A DNA stretch of 52,949 nucleotides from contig CANRSX010000034.1 of the NCBI GenBank assembly GCA_947642555.1, forward strand, positions 1 to 52,949. The letters are read 5' to 3'. Position 1 is the first letter of the stretch; each line of letters opens with the position of its first letter. The notes below the pieces were generated by a model. That model searched no databases and had not been told where the DNA came from. It saw nothing but the letters and a program-made list of their open reading frames with translations. Below, piece by piece: positions 24,035 through 31,440 of this stretch. Both the position numbers and the translations under genes were made by a program. This stretch comes from an uncultured Roseburia sp. Its GTDB lineage: Bacteria > Bacillota > Clostridia > Lachnospirales > Lachnospiraceae.

Positions 24035-25036
24035 GTGAACATTTTTATTGCAATGCCGCAGAACACGGTGACGGATACGTTTCTGACGCCGGCGGTGACG
24101 GAGCAGCTGGCACAGATCGGAGACGTGAAGAGAAATCCGTATGACAGAAACCTGACGGCGGAAGAGCTGATACAGCTGGCGGAGGATGCGGAAATTCTGA
24201 TAACAGGCTGGGGAACCTGTTATCTGACGGGGGAAGCGGTAAGGAAGCTTCCCCGGCTGCGCATGATTGCGCATACCGGCGGTTCCGTGGCGCTTCTGGC
24301 CGATCCGGATATTTACAGCGTCCCGGGACTTCGGGTGATCAGCGGAAATGATGTATTTGCGCGTTCCGTGGCGGAGGGGTGTCTGTGTTATACGTTAAGC
24401 GCGCTGCGGAGAATCGAGCATTTCTCATCCGATATGAAAAACGGCGGCTGGATGAGCGGCGGATTTGTAAACAGAGGGCTGATCGGGAAAAAAGTGGGCA
24501 TTGTGGGATTCGGGGCGATCGCGCGGTATTTCCTGGAGGCGATCCGCTGGTTCGGCTGTGAGATTCTGATCTGTTCTTCCCATTTGTCGGAGGAGGATGC
24601 GGCAGCGTATCACGGCAGAAAGGCCGACATGGAGGAAATCTTTTCTTCCTGCGATGTGGTCAGCTTACATATGTCGCTGACGCCGGAGACGAAGGGAAGC
24701 ATCACCAGGGAGCTGCTCATGAAACTGAAGCCGGATGCGCTTCTGGTCAACACGGCCAGGGGCCAGCTTGTGGATGAAAAAGCGCTGGCGGAGCTTTTGG
24801 GGCAGGGGCGTTTTTCCGCGGCGCTGGACGTGTATGAGAAGGAGCCGTTAGCGGCGGACAGCCCTCTGCGGAACTGCGAAAATGTGCTGCTGATGCCACA
24901 TATGGGCGGGCCTACGGTCGATATGCGGGAGGTTGTCGCGAGGGAACTGACGGGGGATATCAGGAGACTCTGCCAGGGGGACGCGCTGCGGTATGAGATC
25001 ACGGCGGAGCAGGCAGGACGTATGTCGCGCGGCTGA
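24035..25036 (+). CDS. D-isomer-specific 2-hydroxyacid dehydrogenase family protein
   Basis: This 333-residue NAD(P)-dependent oxidoreductase of the phosphoglycerate/glyoxylate reductase type starts at GTG 24035 behind AGGAGG. It shows the nucleotide-binding motif VGIVGFGAIARYFLEAI, the substrate Arg in NTARGQLVDEKAL, and a catalytic His in LLMPHMGG. It lies 19 bases behind the symporter. In this setting it might reduce a 2-keto sugar acid. That is inferred from neighbours, since family members act on many substrates. Confidence 0.87.
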   Translation: MNIFIAMPQNTVTDTFLTPAVTEQLAQIGDVKRNPYDRNLTAEELIQLAEDAEILITGWGTCYLTGEAVRKLPRLRMIAHTGGSVALLADPDIYSVPGLRVISGNDVFARSVAEGCLCYTLSALRRIEHFSSDMKNGGWMSGGFVNRGLIGKKVGIVGFGAIARYFLEAIRWFGCEILICSSHLSEEDAAAYHGRKADMEEIFSSCDVVSLHMSLTPETKGSITRELLMKLKPDALLVNTARGQLVDEKALAELLGQGRFSAALDVYEKEPLAADSPLRNCENVLLMPHMGGPTVDMREVVARELTGDIRRLCQGDALRYEITAEQAGRMSRG

Positions 25037-25066
25037 TTTTTTCCATAAAAATCCAATGAGAATAAG

Positions 25067-25123
25067 ATTTGCAATATTTTTATGAGAAAAAGACAGGAAA
25101 CGGATTATTTTTCGTGATACACT
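25067..25123 (+). promoter_or_regulatory. AraC-regulon site 3 and promoter (GH88 operon)
   Basis: The third motif copy is at 25067-25099. The -10 box TACACT (25118-25123) is once more 26 bases after the G of GACA. The site lies in the 138-base gap after the dehydrogenase gene, so GH88 and its followers form a separately started operon. Confidence 0.7.
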
Positions 25124-25174
25124 GAATATGACAGGCAGGGTTTTGTGTGCCGGATCAGAGAAAGGAGAAGAGGT

Positions 25175-26350
25175 ATGGGGGAATTAGGAAAATGCTCCAA
25201 TCAGGAGTGGCTGGATGACGTGTATGAGAAGATTCTGGTGAAGATGAAGGCGGAGTGCGCGCGTGTCGGGACGATGATCCCGTACAGCCCGAAGGAGGGC
25301 CGTTATCACGACCTGGACGGGATGGGAGGCATTCACAACTGGACGAACGGCTTCTGGCCGGGGATGCTCTGGCAGATGTACGAGGCGACCGGGGACGAGG
25401 CGTACCGCACCGCGGCGGAAGGCGTGGAGGAGCGGATGGACGAGATCCTTACGGACATGAAGGGCGTGGACCACGATGCCGGATTTTTATTCCTGCTCTC
25501 CGCGGTGGCGGATTACCGGAAGACCGGAAACGAGGCGTCTCTGCACCGTGGATTAATCGCTGCGAATCTTCTGGCAGGCCGGTTTAACCCGGTCGGGAAT
25601 TTCATCCGTGCGTGGGGCGACGGCTTGAACATGAATTCGTTTTTCGGGGACGGCGATGTGAGCGGCTGGATGATCGTGGACTGCATGATGAATATCCCTC
25701 TGCTCTATTGGGCGAGCGAGGAGACGAAGGACCCGCGTTTTGCGCATATCGCGCTGAAGCACGCGAAGACGGCGCAGCGGTATGTCGTGCGTGAGGACGG
25801 CAGCTGTAATCACATCGTGGGAATCAATCCGCAGACCGGGGAATTTTCGGACAATCCGGGCGGACAGGGCTTTGAAAAGGGGTCGTCCTGGAGCCGCGGG
25901 CAGTCGTGGGCCGTGTATGGCTTCGCGTTAAGCTACCGGCACACGAAGGACGAGTCGTTCCTCGCCACAGCCAAGCAGTGCGCGCATTACTGCATCTCGA
26001 ATATGGCGGTGAACGACTGGCTTCCGCTCGTCGATTACCGCGCGCCGGAGGAGCCGCGGAAATACGATTCCACAGCGGGTATGATCACCGCTGCCGGGCT
26101 TCTTGAGATCGCGGAGCATGTGGGAGAGCACGAGAAGCGGTTTTACACGGAAGCGGCATTCCGTATTTTGCGGGCCTGCGATGAGAAATTCGCAAACTGG
26201 GATCCGGAAGTGGATTCCATCATGGACGGCGGAACATATTTCTATCATGATCCGTCCGGCGAAAACACGGAGGTTCCGATCATCTATGCAGATTACTATC
26301 TGATCGAGTCGGTGCTGCGCTTAAAGGGGAAAGCAATGTTTGCATGGTAG
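25175..26350 (+). CDS. GH88 unsaturated glucuronyl hydrolase
   Basis: This 391-residue enzyme hydrates the double bond of a 4,5-unsaturated uronic acid at the non-reducing end of lyase products. It releases the free unsaturated sugar, which opens to DHU (4-deoxy-5-keto uronate). Key sites are DHDAGFLF with Asp101 and WMIVDCMMNIPLLYW with Asp169, matching the two catalytic Asp of the family. There is no signal peptide, so it acts in the cytoplasm. The start at ATG 25175 follows AAAGGAG. It heads an operon with a DHU-pathway reductase and isomerase. The natural source could be host glycosaminoglycans or plant polymers. Confidence 0.93.
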   Translation: MGELGKCSNQEWLDDVYEKILVKMKAECARVGTMIPYSPKEGRYHDLDGMGGIHNWTNGFWPGMLWQMYEATGDEAYRTAAEGVEERMDEILTDMKGVDHDAGFLFLLSAVADYRKTGNEASLHRGLIAANLLAGRFNPVGNFIRAWGDGLNMNSFFGDGDVSGWMIVDCMMNIPLLYWASEETKDPRFAHIALKHAKTAQRYVVREDGSCNHIVGINPQTGEFSDNPGGQGFEKGSSWSRGQSWAVYGFALSYRHTKDESFLATAKQCAHYCISNMAVNDWLPLVDYRAPEEPRKYDSTAGMITAAGLLEIAEHVGEHEKRFYTEAAFRILRACDEKFANWDPEVDSIMDGGTYFYHDPSGENTEVPIIYADYYLIESVLRLKGKAMFAW

Positions 26351-26432
26351 GCATATGCCGTGGCTGCCGGCCCGTCCGGGCCGGCAAAAGTGCGGCAGGG
26401 GAAATGCCGCTGCGGAAAGGAGAGAGTGTATC

Positions 26433-27224
26433 ATGGTAAATTTCAGTTTACAGGGAAAGGTCGCGCTGGTGACCGGCGCGTCTTACGGGATCGGGTTTGC
26501 GATCGCGAGCGCCTATGCGGAGGCGGGAGCGACGATCGTCTTCAATGATATTAAGCAGGAGCTGGTGGACAAAGGGATCGCCGCATACAAAGAGGCCGGC
26601 ATCCAGGCGCACGGTTATGTCTGCGACGTGACAAACGAGGAGCAGGTCGCGTCATTTGTAAAACAGGTGACGGAGGAGGTCGGCCACATCAATATTCTCG
26701 TCAACAATGCGGGAATCATCAAGCGTATCCCGATGTGCGAGATGACGGCAGCGGAGTTCCGCCAGGTGATTGACATCGACTTAAACGGTCCGTTTATCAT
26801 GGCAAAATCCGTGATCCCGGATATGATCGCGCAGGGCGGCGGCAAGATCATCAACATCTGCTCGATGATGAGCGAGCTGGGACGTGAGACCGTGTCCGCT
26901 TACGCGGCGGCAAAGGGCGGCCTTAAGATGCTGACCAAAAACATTGCCAGCGAGTACGGCGAATACAACATTCAGTGTAACGGCATCGGACCGGGCTACA
27001 TCGCGACGCCGCAGACCGCGCCGCTGCGCGAGCGCCAGGCGGACGGCAGCCGTCATCCGTTTGATCAGTTCATCATCGCAAAGACTCCGGCAGCGCGCTG
27101 GGGCGAGGCGTCGGATCTTGCGGGTCCGGCCGTGTTCCTTGCATCGTCTGCATCCGATTTCGTCAACGGACATATCCTGTACGTGGACGGCGGGATTCTG
27201 GCGTACATCGGCAAGCAGCCATAG
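26433..27224 (+). CDS. SDR reductase, KduD/DhuD or gluconate 5-dehydrogenase type
   Basis: This 263-residue short-chain dehydrogenase has the cofactor motif VTGASYGIGFA (TGxxxGIG), the NNAG element, and catalytic Ser144, Tyr157 and Lys161 (YAAAK). It sits between GH88 and a DhuI-like isomerase. The expected job is NAD(P)H reduction of 3-deoxy-2,5-diketogluconate to 2-keto-3-deoxygluconate, as done by KduD and by streptococcal DhuD. Sequence alone would also allow gluconate 5-dehydrogenase. The start at ATG 26433 follows AAAGGAGAGAG. Confidence 0.88.
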   Translation: MVNFSLQGKVALVTGASYGIGFAIASAYAEAGATIVFNDIKQELVDKGIAAYKEAGIQAHGYVCDVTNEEQVASFVKQVTEEVGHINILVNNAGIIKRIPMCEMTAAEFRQVIDIDLNGPFIMAKSVIPDMIAQGGGKIINICSMMSELGRETVSAYAAAKGGLKMLTKNIASEYGEYNIQCNGIGPGYIATPQTAPLRERQADGSRHPFDQFIIAKTPAARWGEASDLAGPAVFLASSASDFVNGHILYVDGGILAYIGKQP

Positions 27225-27232
27225 AGCGAAAA

Positions 27233-27390
27233 AAGCCCGGTCTCGGTGAATGAGCAGCCGCGTACTGGTACGCAGGGATGCTCAGACACCAGAGACGCTG
27301 AACCGTATGAGCAGGGAGGCCGACAGGCCGGAGTGCGAATGCGGGTCGGGATTGCGAAAGTCCGAAGGACGAAGGAATCCCGGAGGGCTT
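27233..27390 (+). ncRNA. Structured intergenic element inside the uronate operon
   Basis: The 190-base gap between the SDR and isomerase genes can fold into a closed, branched structure. AAGCCC (27233) pairs with GGGCTT (27385-27390). TGAGCA/TGCTCA (27251-27284) encloses GCGTAC/GTACGC. GGCC-GACA-GGCC lies near 27318. GGGATT/AATCCC (27348-27381) encloses GTCC-GAA-GGAC. The sequence TGAGCAG recurs at 27308. It has no terminator T run. It may be a repeated extragenic element or an RNA that tunes the downstream genes. Confidence 0.5.
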
Positions 27391-27414
27391 ATAACAGAAA
27401 ATAAGGAGATTATC

Positions 27415-28050
27415 ATGAGAATAGCATTGATCAACGAGAACAGCCAGGCGGCAAAGAACGGGCTGATCTGTGATTCGTTAAAAAAAGTGGTGGAGCCGAT
27501 GGGACACGTGGTGGACAATTACGGCATGTACACGGCGGAGGATGACGCGCAGCTGACCTACGTGATGGCGGGTGTGCTCGGGGCGATCCTGCTGAACAGC
27601 GGCGCGGCTGATTATGTGATCACCGGCTGCGGTACCGGGGAGGGCGCGATGCTCGCGATGAACAGCTTCCCGGGCGTGATCTGCGGCCATGTGGAGGATC
27701 CGGTGGACGCCTACACGTTTGCCCATGTCAATGACGGAAATGCGGTGGCGCTGCCGTTCGCAAAGGGCTTCGGCTGGGGCGGAGAGTTAAATCTCGAATA
27801 TATTTTTGAAAAGCTGTTCGGATTCGGACACGGCCAGGGCTACCCGAAGGAGCGCGTGGAGCCGGAGCAGAGAAATAAAAAGATTCTGGACGGCGTGCGG
27901 GAAAAGACGCTGCGCCCGCTTCTGGAGTGTTTAAAGGACATCGATCCGGCGCTTGTAAAAGGGGCGGTTGCCGGGGAGAAATTCAGCGAGCTGTTTTTTG
28001 CAAACTGTAAGGATCAGGCGATCGCGGATTATGTCAGAGGACTGCTGTGA
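27415..28050 (+). CDS. RpiB/LacAB-family isomerase, likely DHU isomerase (DhuI-like)
   Basis: This 211-residue protein of the ribose-5-phosphate isomerase B/LacAB superfamily shows the anion-loop pattern DYVITGCGTGEGAMLAMNSF. It has an extra C-terminal region of about 60 residues. In streptococcal glycosaminoglycan clusters, a protein of this superfamily (DhuI) converts DHU from GH88 into 3-deoxy-2,5-diketogluconate for the SDR reductase. The same trio is present here and no KduI is seen. I therefore infer the DhuI role. Plain RpiB function is less likely because of the operon and the longer tail. Confidence 0.78.
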   Translation: MRIALINENSQAAKNGLICDSLKKVVEPMGHVVDNYGMYTAEDDAQLTYVMAGVLGAILLNSGAADYVITGCGTGEGAMLAMNSFPGVICGHVEDPVDAYTFAHVNDGNAVALPFAKGFGWGGELNLEYIFEKLFGFGHGQGYPKERVEPEQRNKKILDGVREKTLRPLLECLKDIDPALVKGAVAGEKFSELFFANCKDQAIADYVRGLL

Positions 28051-28140
28051 GACGCTGCGGCAGGAACGGCCGTTTGTGCAGGAGCGTCATAAACCAGCGC
28101 TGACGTATGCTGCCGCGCACACTTTGGAATGGAGAATAGG

Positions 28141-28950
28141 ATGGCAAAACTGACAATTACTGTCCAGAACGGGCAGGGAGAAGAACAGTGCCGGGCCTGC
28201 GGGGAGGATCAGATCTGGCTGGTCTGTAAGCGGGAATATGAGCCGGGCGACAGAATTGTGTTTGAGACGGACGAGACGGATGCGTTTTATGTGATTCGTG
28301 TGGACAGCCCGATGGACGAGGCGTATGTGTATCTGACCAGTCCCGCGCTTACCTATGCGATCCCGTTTGAGATGCAGAAGATTTCCTACCATCCGGCCTG
28401 TTTTATCGGGGAGACCCACTATATCACGATGAGAAAGGCGGCTCCCGGAGAAAATGAAAACTATCGCAACCTGGCGAAGAATGTCCTCGACCAGCACGAC
28501 GCTGTGGGCTGCTATCCCCATGTTTCCGCGAACGCCGAGACCAGGGGCGAGGCGCTCTTTGCGGTGCGAAACGTGATCGACGGCGTGCTGGCCAACAGCT
28601 GTCACTGGCCGTGGCCGTACCAGTCATGGGGAATCAACCGCAGGGAAGACGCGGAGCTTACGCTGGAGTTCGGACGTGCGGTCGATATCGATCGGATCAG
28701 CCTGGTCACCCGGGCGGATTTCCCGCACGACAGCTGGTGGACGGAGGCGACCGTCACGTTTTCCGACGGCAGCAGCGAGGTGCTCCCCATGGAAAAGAGC
28801 GACAGGCCGCATGAATTCGCGGTAACGCGCACGGGGATCACATGGTTAAAGCTTGGAAAACTGATTAAGGCCGACGATCCGTCGCCGTTTCCGGCACTGA
28901 CGCAGATCGGGGTGTACGGAAGAAATTCCGCCGGAAAAAAATCAGATTAA
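28141..28950 (+). CDS. Protein with galactose-binding-like (F5/8 type C) domain
   Basis: This 269-residue protein has no signal peptide or membrane segment. The second half (about 115-265) resembles a discoidin/galactose-binding fold: NRREDAELTLEFGRAVDIDR, ISLVTRADFPHDSWWTEATV, TFSDGS, and the end ITQIGVYGRN-like. The first half looks beta-rich (YEPGDRIVFETDETDAFYVI). It is the last gene of the GH88 operon. It may bind a uronate sugar or be a lyase-linked accessory protein, but no catalytic motif is visible. The start at 28141 is preferred (GGAGAATAGG); 28129 is possible. Confidence 0.6.
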   Translation: MAKLTITVQNGQGEEQCRACGEDQIWLVCKREYEPGDRIVFETDETDAFYVIRVDSPMDEAYVYLTSPALTYAIPFEMQKISYHPACFIGETHYITMRKAAPGENENYRNLAKNVLDQHDAVGCYPHVSANAETRGEALFAVRNVIDGVLANSCHWPWPYQSWGINRREDAELTLEFGRAVDIDRISLVTRADFPHDSWWTEATVTFSDGSSEVLPMEKSDRPHEFAVTRTGITWLKLGKLIKADDPSPFPALTQIGVYGRNSAGKKSD

Positions 28951-28965
28951 AAATGTAAGTAACAC

Positions 28966-29198
28966 TTGCAATTTTGCGGAAAAGATATTATAATGACCCT
29001 GTCCGATACAGGACGAATTAGTACAGGCAGATCAAGGGCAGTTGTATCTGTGCGGTCAGACCCCGGGTGAACAGGTGACCATCCGGACGACCGATACGGA
29101 TGTGCGGAAGCGTTTAACAGGGGCGCCATGCACGTAGCGGCTGCCCGCGGTGTGTCCATCAGATGTCACAGCCGGATGAATTCCGGCTTTCTTTTTTT
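28966..29198 (+). ncRNA. Independent non-coding RNA gene, about 200 nt
   Basis: The promoter is TTGCAA (28966-28971), 17 bases, TATAAT (28989-28994). The RNA would start near 29001 and end at a terminator (29170-29198). No open frame with a ribosome site lies inside. The body is highly structured: GTCC/GGAC near 29001-29014, and GGGCAGTTG (29036-29044) pairing with CGGCTGCCC. GTGC/GCAC lie within that stem, and CATCCG/CGGATG lies near 29080-29103. I could not match it with confidence to 6S, SRP, raiA or a riboswitch class. The 3' end overlaps hisJ antisense. Confidence 0.65.
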
Positions 29199-29969
29199 GA
29201 ATACCGTATAACAGGTAAATCCACAGTTCTTTAACAGTCCCGTGACCCGCTCAAAAGCAAAAGCGACATGCGCCGTATCATGTGCGTCGGAGCCGATCGT
29301 GATGATCTCACCGCCGAGGGCCCGGTAACGAGCGATGATCTCCTCCGTGGGGTTGGGGTGGCCGAGCCCGTAGGAAAATCCGCCGGTGTTGACTTCGATT
29401 CCCTTCCCGCGCTCGATCAGCGCGGTCAGTATCGGGTCGATCAGATCCTGATATTTTCGATAACTGTAGTTTTTGTTGCGCTCCGGACCGTACCGGACCA
29501 CGTAATCGATGTGGCCGTAGACGTCGAAGTCAGAGCAGTCTGTGCAGATATTTTCCAGGATGGACGCGAAGTATTCACGGTAGCACTCCTCCTCGGTGCG
29601 ACCCTCGTAAAAATCGGGATAGTAGGGATCGCGGCCGTGTACGACATGGGAGGAGCCGATCACAAAATCAAACGGGTATTTGTTTAAAAGCGCGGCGTGG
29701 CGTGCGGCAAGGTGCGGCTGTAAGCCCAGCTCGATGCCGGCGCGCACCGGTATCCGGTCTTTGTACTGTCCGGCAAGCCGGGCCGCGGAGGCCAGATAGT
29801 CCGGGATGTCCAGAAGGAAGGGGTTCGGATCCTCCGGGAAATCCAGATCGAGGTGCTCGGTAAAGCAGATACCGGGCAGTTTTTTTTCGATGGCGCAGCA
29901 AATCAGGTCCTCCGGCGATGTCTTGCTGTCGCCGGAAAAGCTGCTGTGCATGTGTGTGTCCCAAAGCAT
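29166..29969 (-). CDS. hisJ: PHP-domain histidinol-phosphatase (HisJ family)
   Basis: This 267-residue PHP-type metallophosphatase has the metal motif DTHMHSSFSGDS (His6, His8), then CFTEHLDL, GIELG, SSHVVHG, YGHIDYV and GSDAHD. These are the full set of PHP metal ligands. HisJ removes phosphate from histidinol phosphate in histidine synthesis. The family also includes general phosphoesterases, so the exact substrate is likely but not proved. The start has AAGGAGG eight bases before ATG 29969. Its last ten codons contain the terminator of the convergent ncRNA. Confidence 0.85.
   Translation of the reverse strand: MLWDTHMHSSFSGDSKTSPEDLICCAIEKKLPGICFTEHLDLDFPEDPNPFLLDIPDYLASAARLAGQYKDRIPVRAGIELGLQPHLAARHAALLNKYPFDFVIGSSHVVHGRDPYYPDFYEGRTEEECYREYFASILENICTDCSDFDVYGHIDYVVRYGPERNKNYSYRKYQDLIDPILTALIERGKGIEVNTGGFSYGLGHPNPTEEIIARYRALGGEIITIGSDAHDTAHVAFAFERVTGLLKNCGFTCYTVFKKRKPEFIRL
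29170..29198 (+). terminator. ncRNA terminator inside hisJ 3' end
   Basis: AGCCGGA-TGAAT-TCCGGCT is followed by TTCTTTTTTT. The same bases code for the last residues of hisJ on the opposite strand. Confidence 0.85.
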
Positions 29970-29989
29970 AGGGTTGCCTCCTTATCATG

Positions 29990-30050
29990 AGCCGGCCTGC
30001 AAAGCGGCGGCGTTTGTCACAATAAGCCGGCCTGCAAAGCGGCGGCGTTT
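29990..30050. repeat. Direct repeat, 26 bp twice
   Basis: A 26-base unit beginning AGCCGGCCTGCAAAGCGGCG is present at 29990-30015 and again, unchanged, at 30025-30050. The period is 35 bases. It lies between hisJ and the gap promoter, and the rest of this 303-base gap is AT-rich with no gene. Confidence 0.85.
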
Positions 30051-30193
30051 CCTGTCATGCTCAGTGTACAACAATTCCATGTGTCCCGTCATCGTCAGTT
30101 TGCACAAAAAAAACAGCATTTCTGGAAAAACGACGAAAAAGAAAGCATTTAGTGAAAAATTTAACAAAGCCGGACAAAGTATGGAAAAAGGGC

Positions 30194-30222
30194 TTGAACT
30201 TTCCCTAAAAATTGGTTAAAAT
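30194..30222 (+). promoter_or_regulatory. gap promoter
   Basis: TTGAAC (30194-30199), a 17-base spacer and TAAAAT (30217-30222) stand 50 bases before ATG 30273. A TAGGAGGAA ribosome site lies between. Confidence 0.65.
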
Positions 30223-30272
30223 AAAAAAAGCACTGAGCATACACATTTTATCAATTCTAGGAGGAATTAAAA

Positions 30273-31289
30273 ATGGCAGTAAGAGTAGCGATTAATGGTT
30301 TTGGCCGTATCGGCCGTCTTGCGTTCAGACAGATGTTTGGAGCAGAAGGCTACGAAGTAGTGGCAATCAATGATCTGACAAGCCCGAAGATGCTTGCTCA
30401 CCTGTTAAAGTACGATTCGTCTCAGGGAAAGTACGAGCTGGCGGACAAGGTGACGGCTGGCGAGGATTCCATCACGGTTGACGGTAAGGAGATCAAGATC
30501 TACGCATTCCCGGATGCAAATAACTGCCCGTGGGGCGAGCTGAAGGTAGACGTTGTGTTAGAGTGCTCCGGCTTCTACACCAGCAAGGCTAAGGCTGAGG
30601 CTCACATCAATGCAGGAGCAAGAAAGGTTGTTATCTCCGCTCCGGCCGGCAACGATCTTCCTACTATCGTATACAACACGAACCATGAGACCTTAAAGGC
30701 AGAGGATACCATCATTTCCGCAGCGTCCTGTACGACGAACTGCCTTGCACCGATGGCGGACGCTCTGAATAAGTACGCGCCGATCCAGTCCGGTATCATG
30801 GTTACCATCCACGCATACACAGGCGATCAGATGACGCTTGACGGACCGCAGAGAAAGGGCGACTTAAGAAGAAGCCGCGCGGCTGCTGTCAATATCGTTC
30901 CGAACAGCACGGGCGCTGCGAAGGCAATCGGCCTTGTGATTCCGGAGTTAAACGGCAAGCTCATCGGTTCCGCACAGCGTGTTCCGACCCCGACGGGTTC
31001 CACCACGATCTTAACGGCTGTTGTGAATAAGGCTGACGTGACCGTTGACGGCATCAACGCAGCGATGAAGGCAGCGGCGAACGAGTCCTTCGGATACAAT
31101 GAGGACGAGATCGTTTCCTCCGATATCGTGGGAATGAGATTCGGTTCCTTATTCGATGCGACCCAGACCATGGTCAGCAAGATTTCCGACGATCAGTATG
31201 AGGTACAGGTTGTTTCCTGGTATGACAATGAGAACTCCTACACCTCTCAGATGGTTCGTACCATCAAGTACTTCAGCGAGCTTGCATAA
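30273..31289 (+). CDS. gap: Glyceraldehyde-3-phosphate dehydrogenase
   Basis: This 338-residue glycolytic enzyme turns glyceraldehyde 3-phosphate, NAD and phosphate into 1,3-bisphosphoglycerate. It has the NAD-binding start [18 protein letters not shown], the catalytic Cys153 in SCTTNCL, and the [20 protein letters not shown] and [19 protein letters not shown] elements. The length is normal. It is first in a gap-pgk-tpiA cluster. A terminator hairpin follows, so pgk may be reached by read-through or a promoter of its own. The codon choice is strongly biased, as expected for an abundant protein. Confidence 0.98.
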   Translation: MAVRVAINGFGRIGRLAFRQMFGAEGYEVVAINDLTSPKMLAHLLKYDSSQGKYELADKVTAGEDSITVDGKEIKIYAFPDANNCPWGELKVDVVLECSGFYTSKAKAEAHINAGARKVVISAPAGNDLPTIVYNTNHETLKAEDTIISAASCTTNCLAPMADALNKYAPIQSGIMVTIHAYTGDQMTLDGPQRKGDLRRSRAAAVNIVPNSTGAAKAIGLVIPELNGKLIGSAQRVPTPTGSTTILTAVVNKADVTVDGINAAMKAAANESFGYNEDEIVSSDIVGMRFGSLFDATQTMVSKISDDQYEVQVVSWYDNENSYTSQMVRTIKYFSELA

Positions 31290-31317
31290 GACGCGAAGGA
31301 TTGAAGTAAGACTCATG

Positions 31318-31353
31318 AAAAGGGTCCGGTCTGTATGGACCGGATCCTTTTTT
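31318..31353 (+). terminator. Hairpin between gap and pgk
   Basis: A 14-bp stem (AAAAGGGTCCGGTC with GACCGGATCCTTTT, one wobble) is followed by T residues. It would lower read-through from gap into pgk. Confidence 0.75.
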
Positions 31354-31366
31354 GATAAGGTTGATT

Positions 31367-31436
31367 AAAACAAGGAGGAAAATCCTCTGCTCCTGCAAGG
31401 GCAGTCGCATTTTCCTTCGGAAAACAAGGAGGATTT
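31367..31436 (+). promoter_or_regulatory. pgk leader with duplicated Shine-Dalgarno block
   Basis: AAAACAAGGAGGA occurs at 31367-31379 and again at 31421-31433, and only the second is followed by a start codon. AAATCCTC (31380-31387) can pair with GAGGATTT (31429-31436) over the real site. Alternatively its TCCTC part can pair with GAGGA of the first copy. These exclude each other, which suggests translation control or a simple duplication. Confidence 0.4.
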
Positions 31437-31440
31437 ACCA

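Noticed and set aside
28966..29198. Identification of the ncRNA as 6S RNA, SRP RNA or raiA
   Set aside because: I found no diagnostic loop or conserved core for any of them by eye, so it is reported as unidentified.
29990..30050. The 26-bp repeats as a CRISPR array
   Set aside because: Only two copies are present with a 9-base gap, far too short for spacers.
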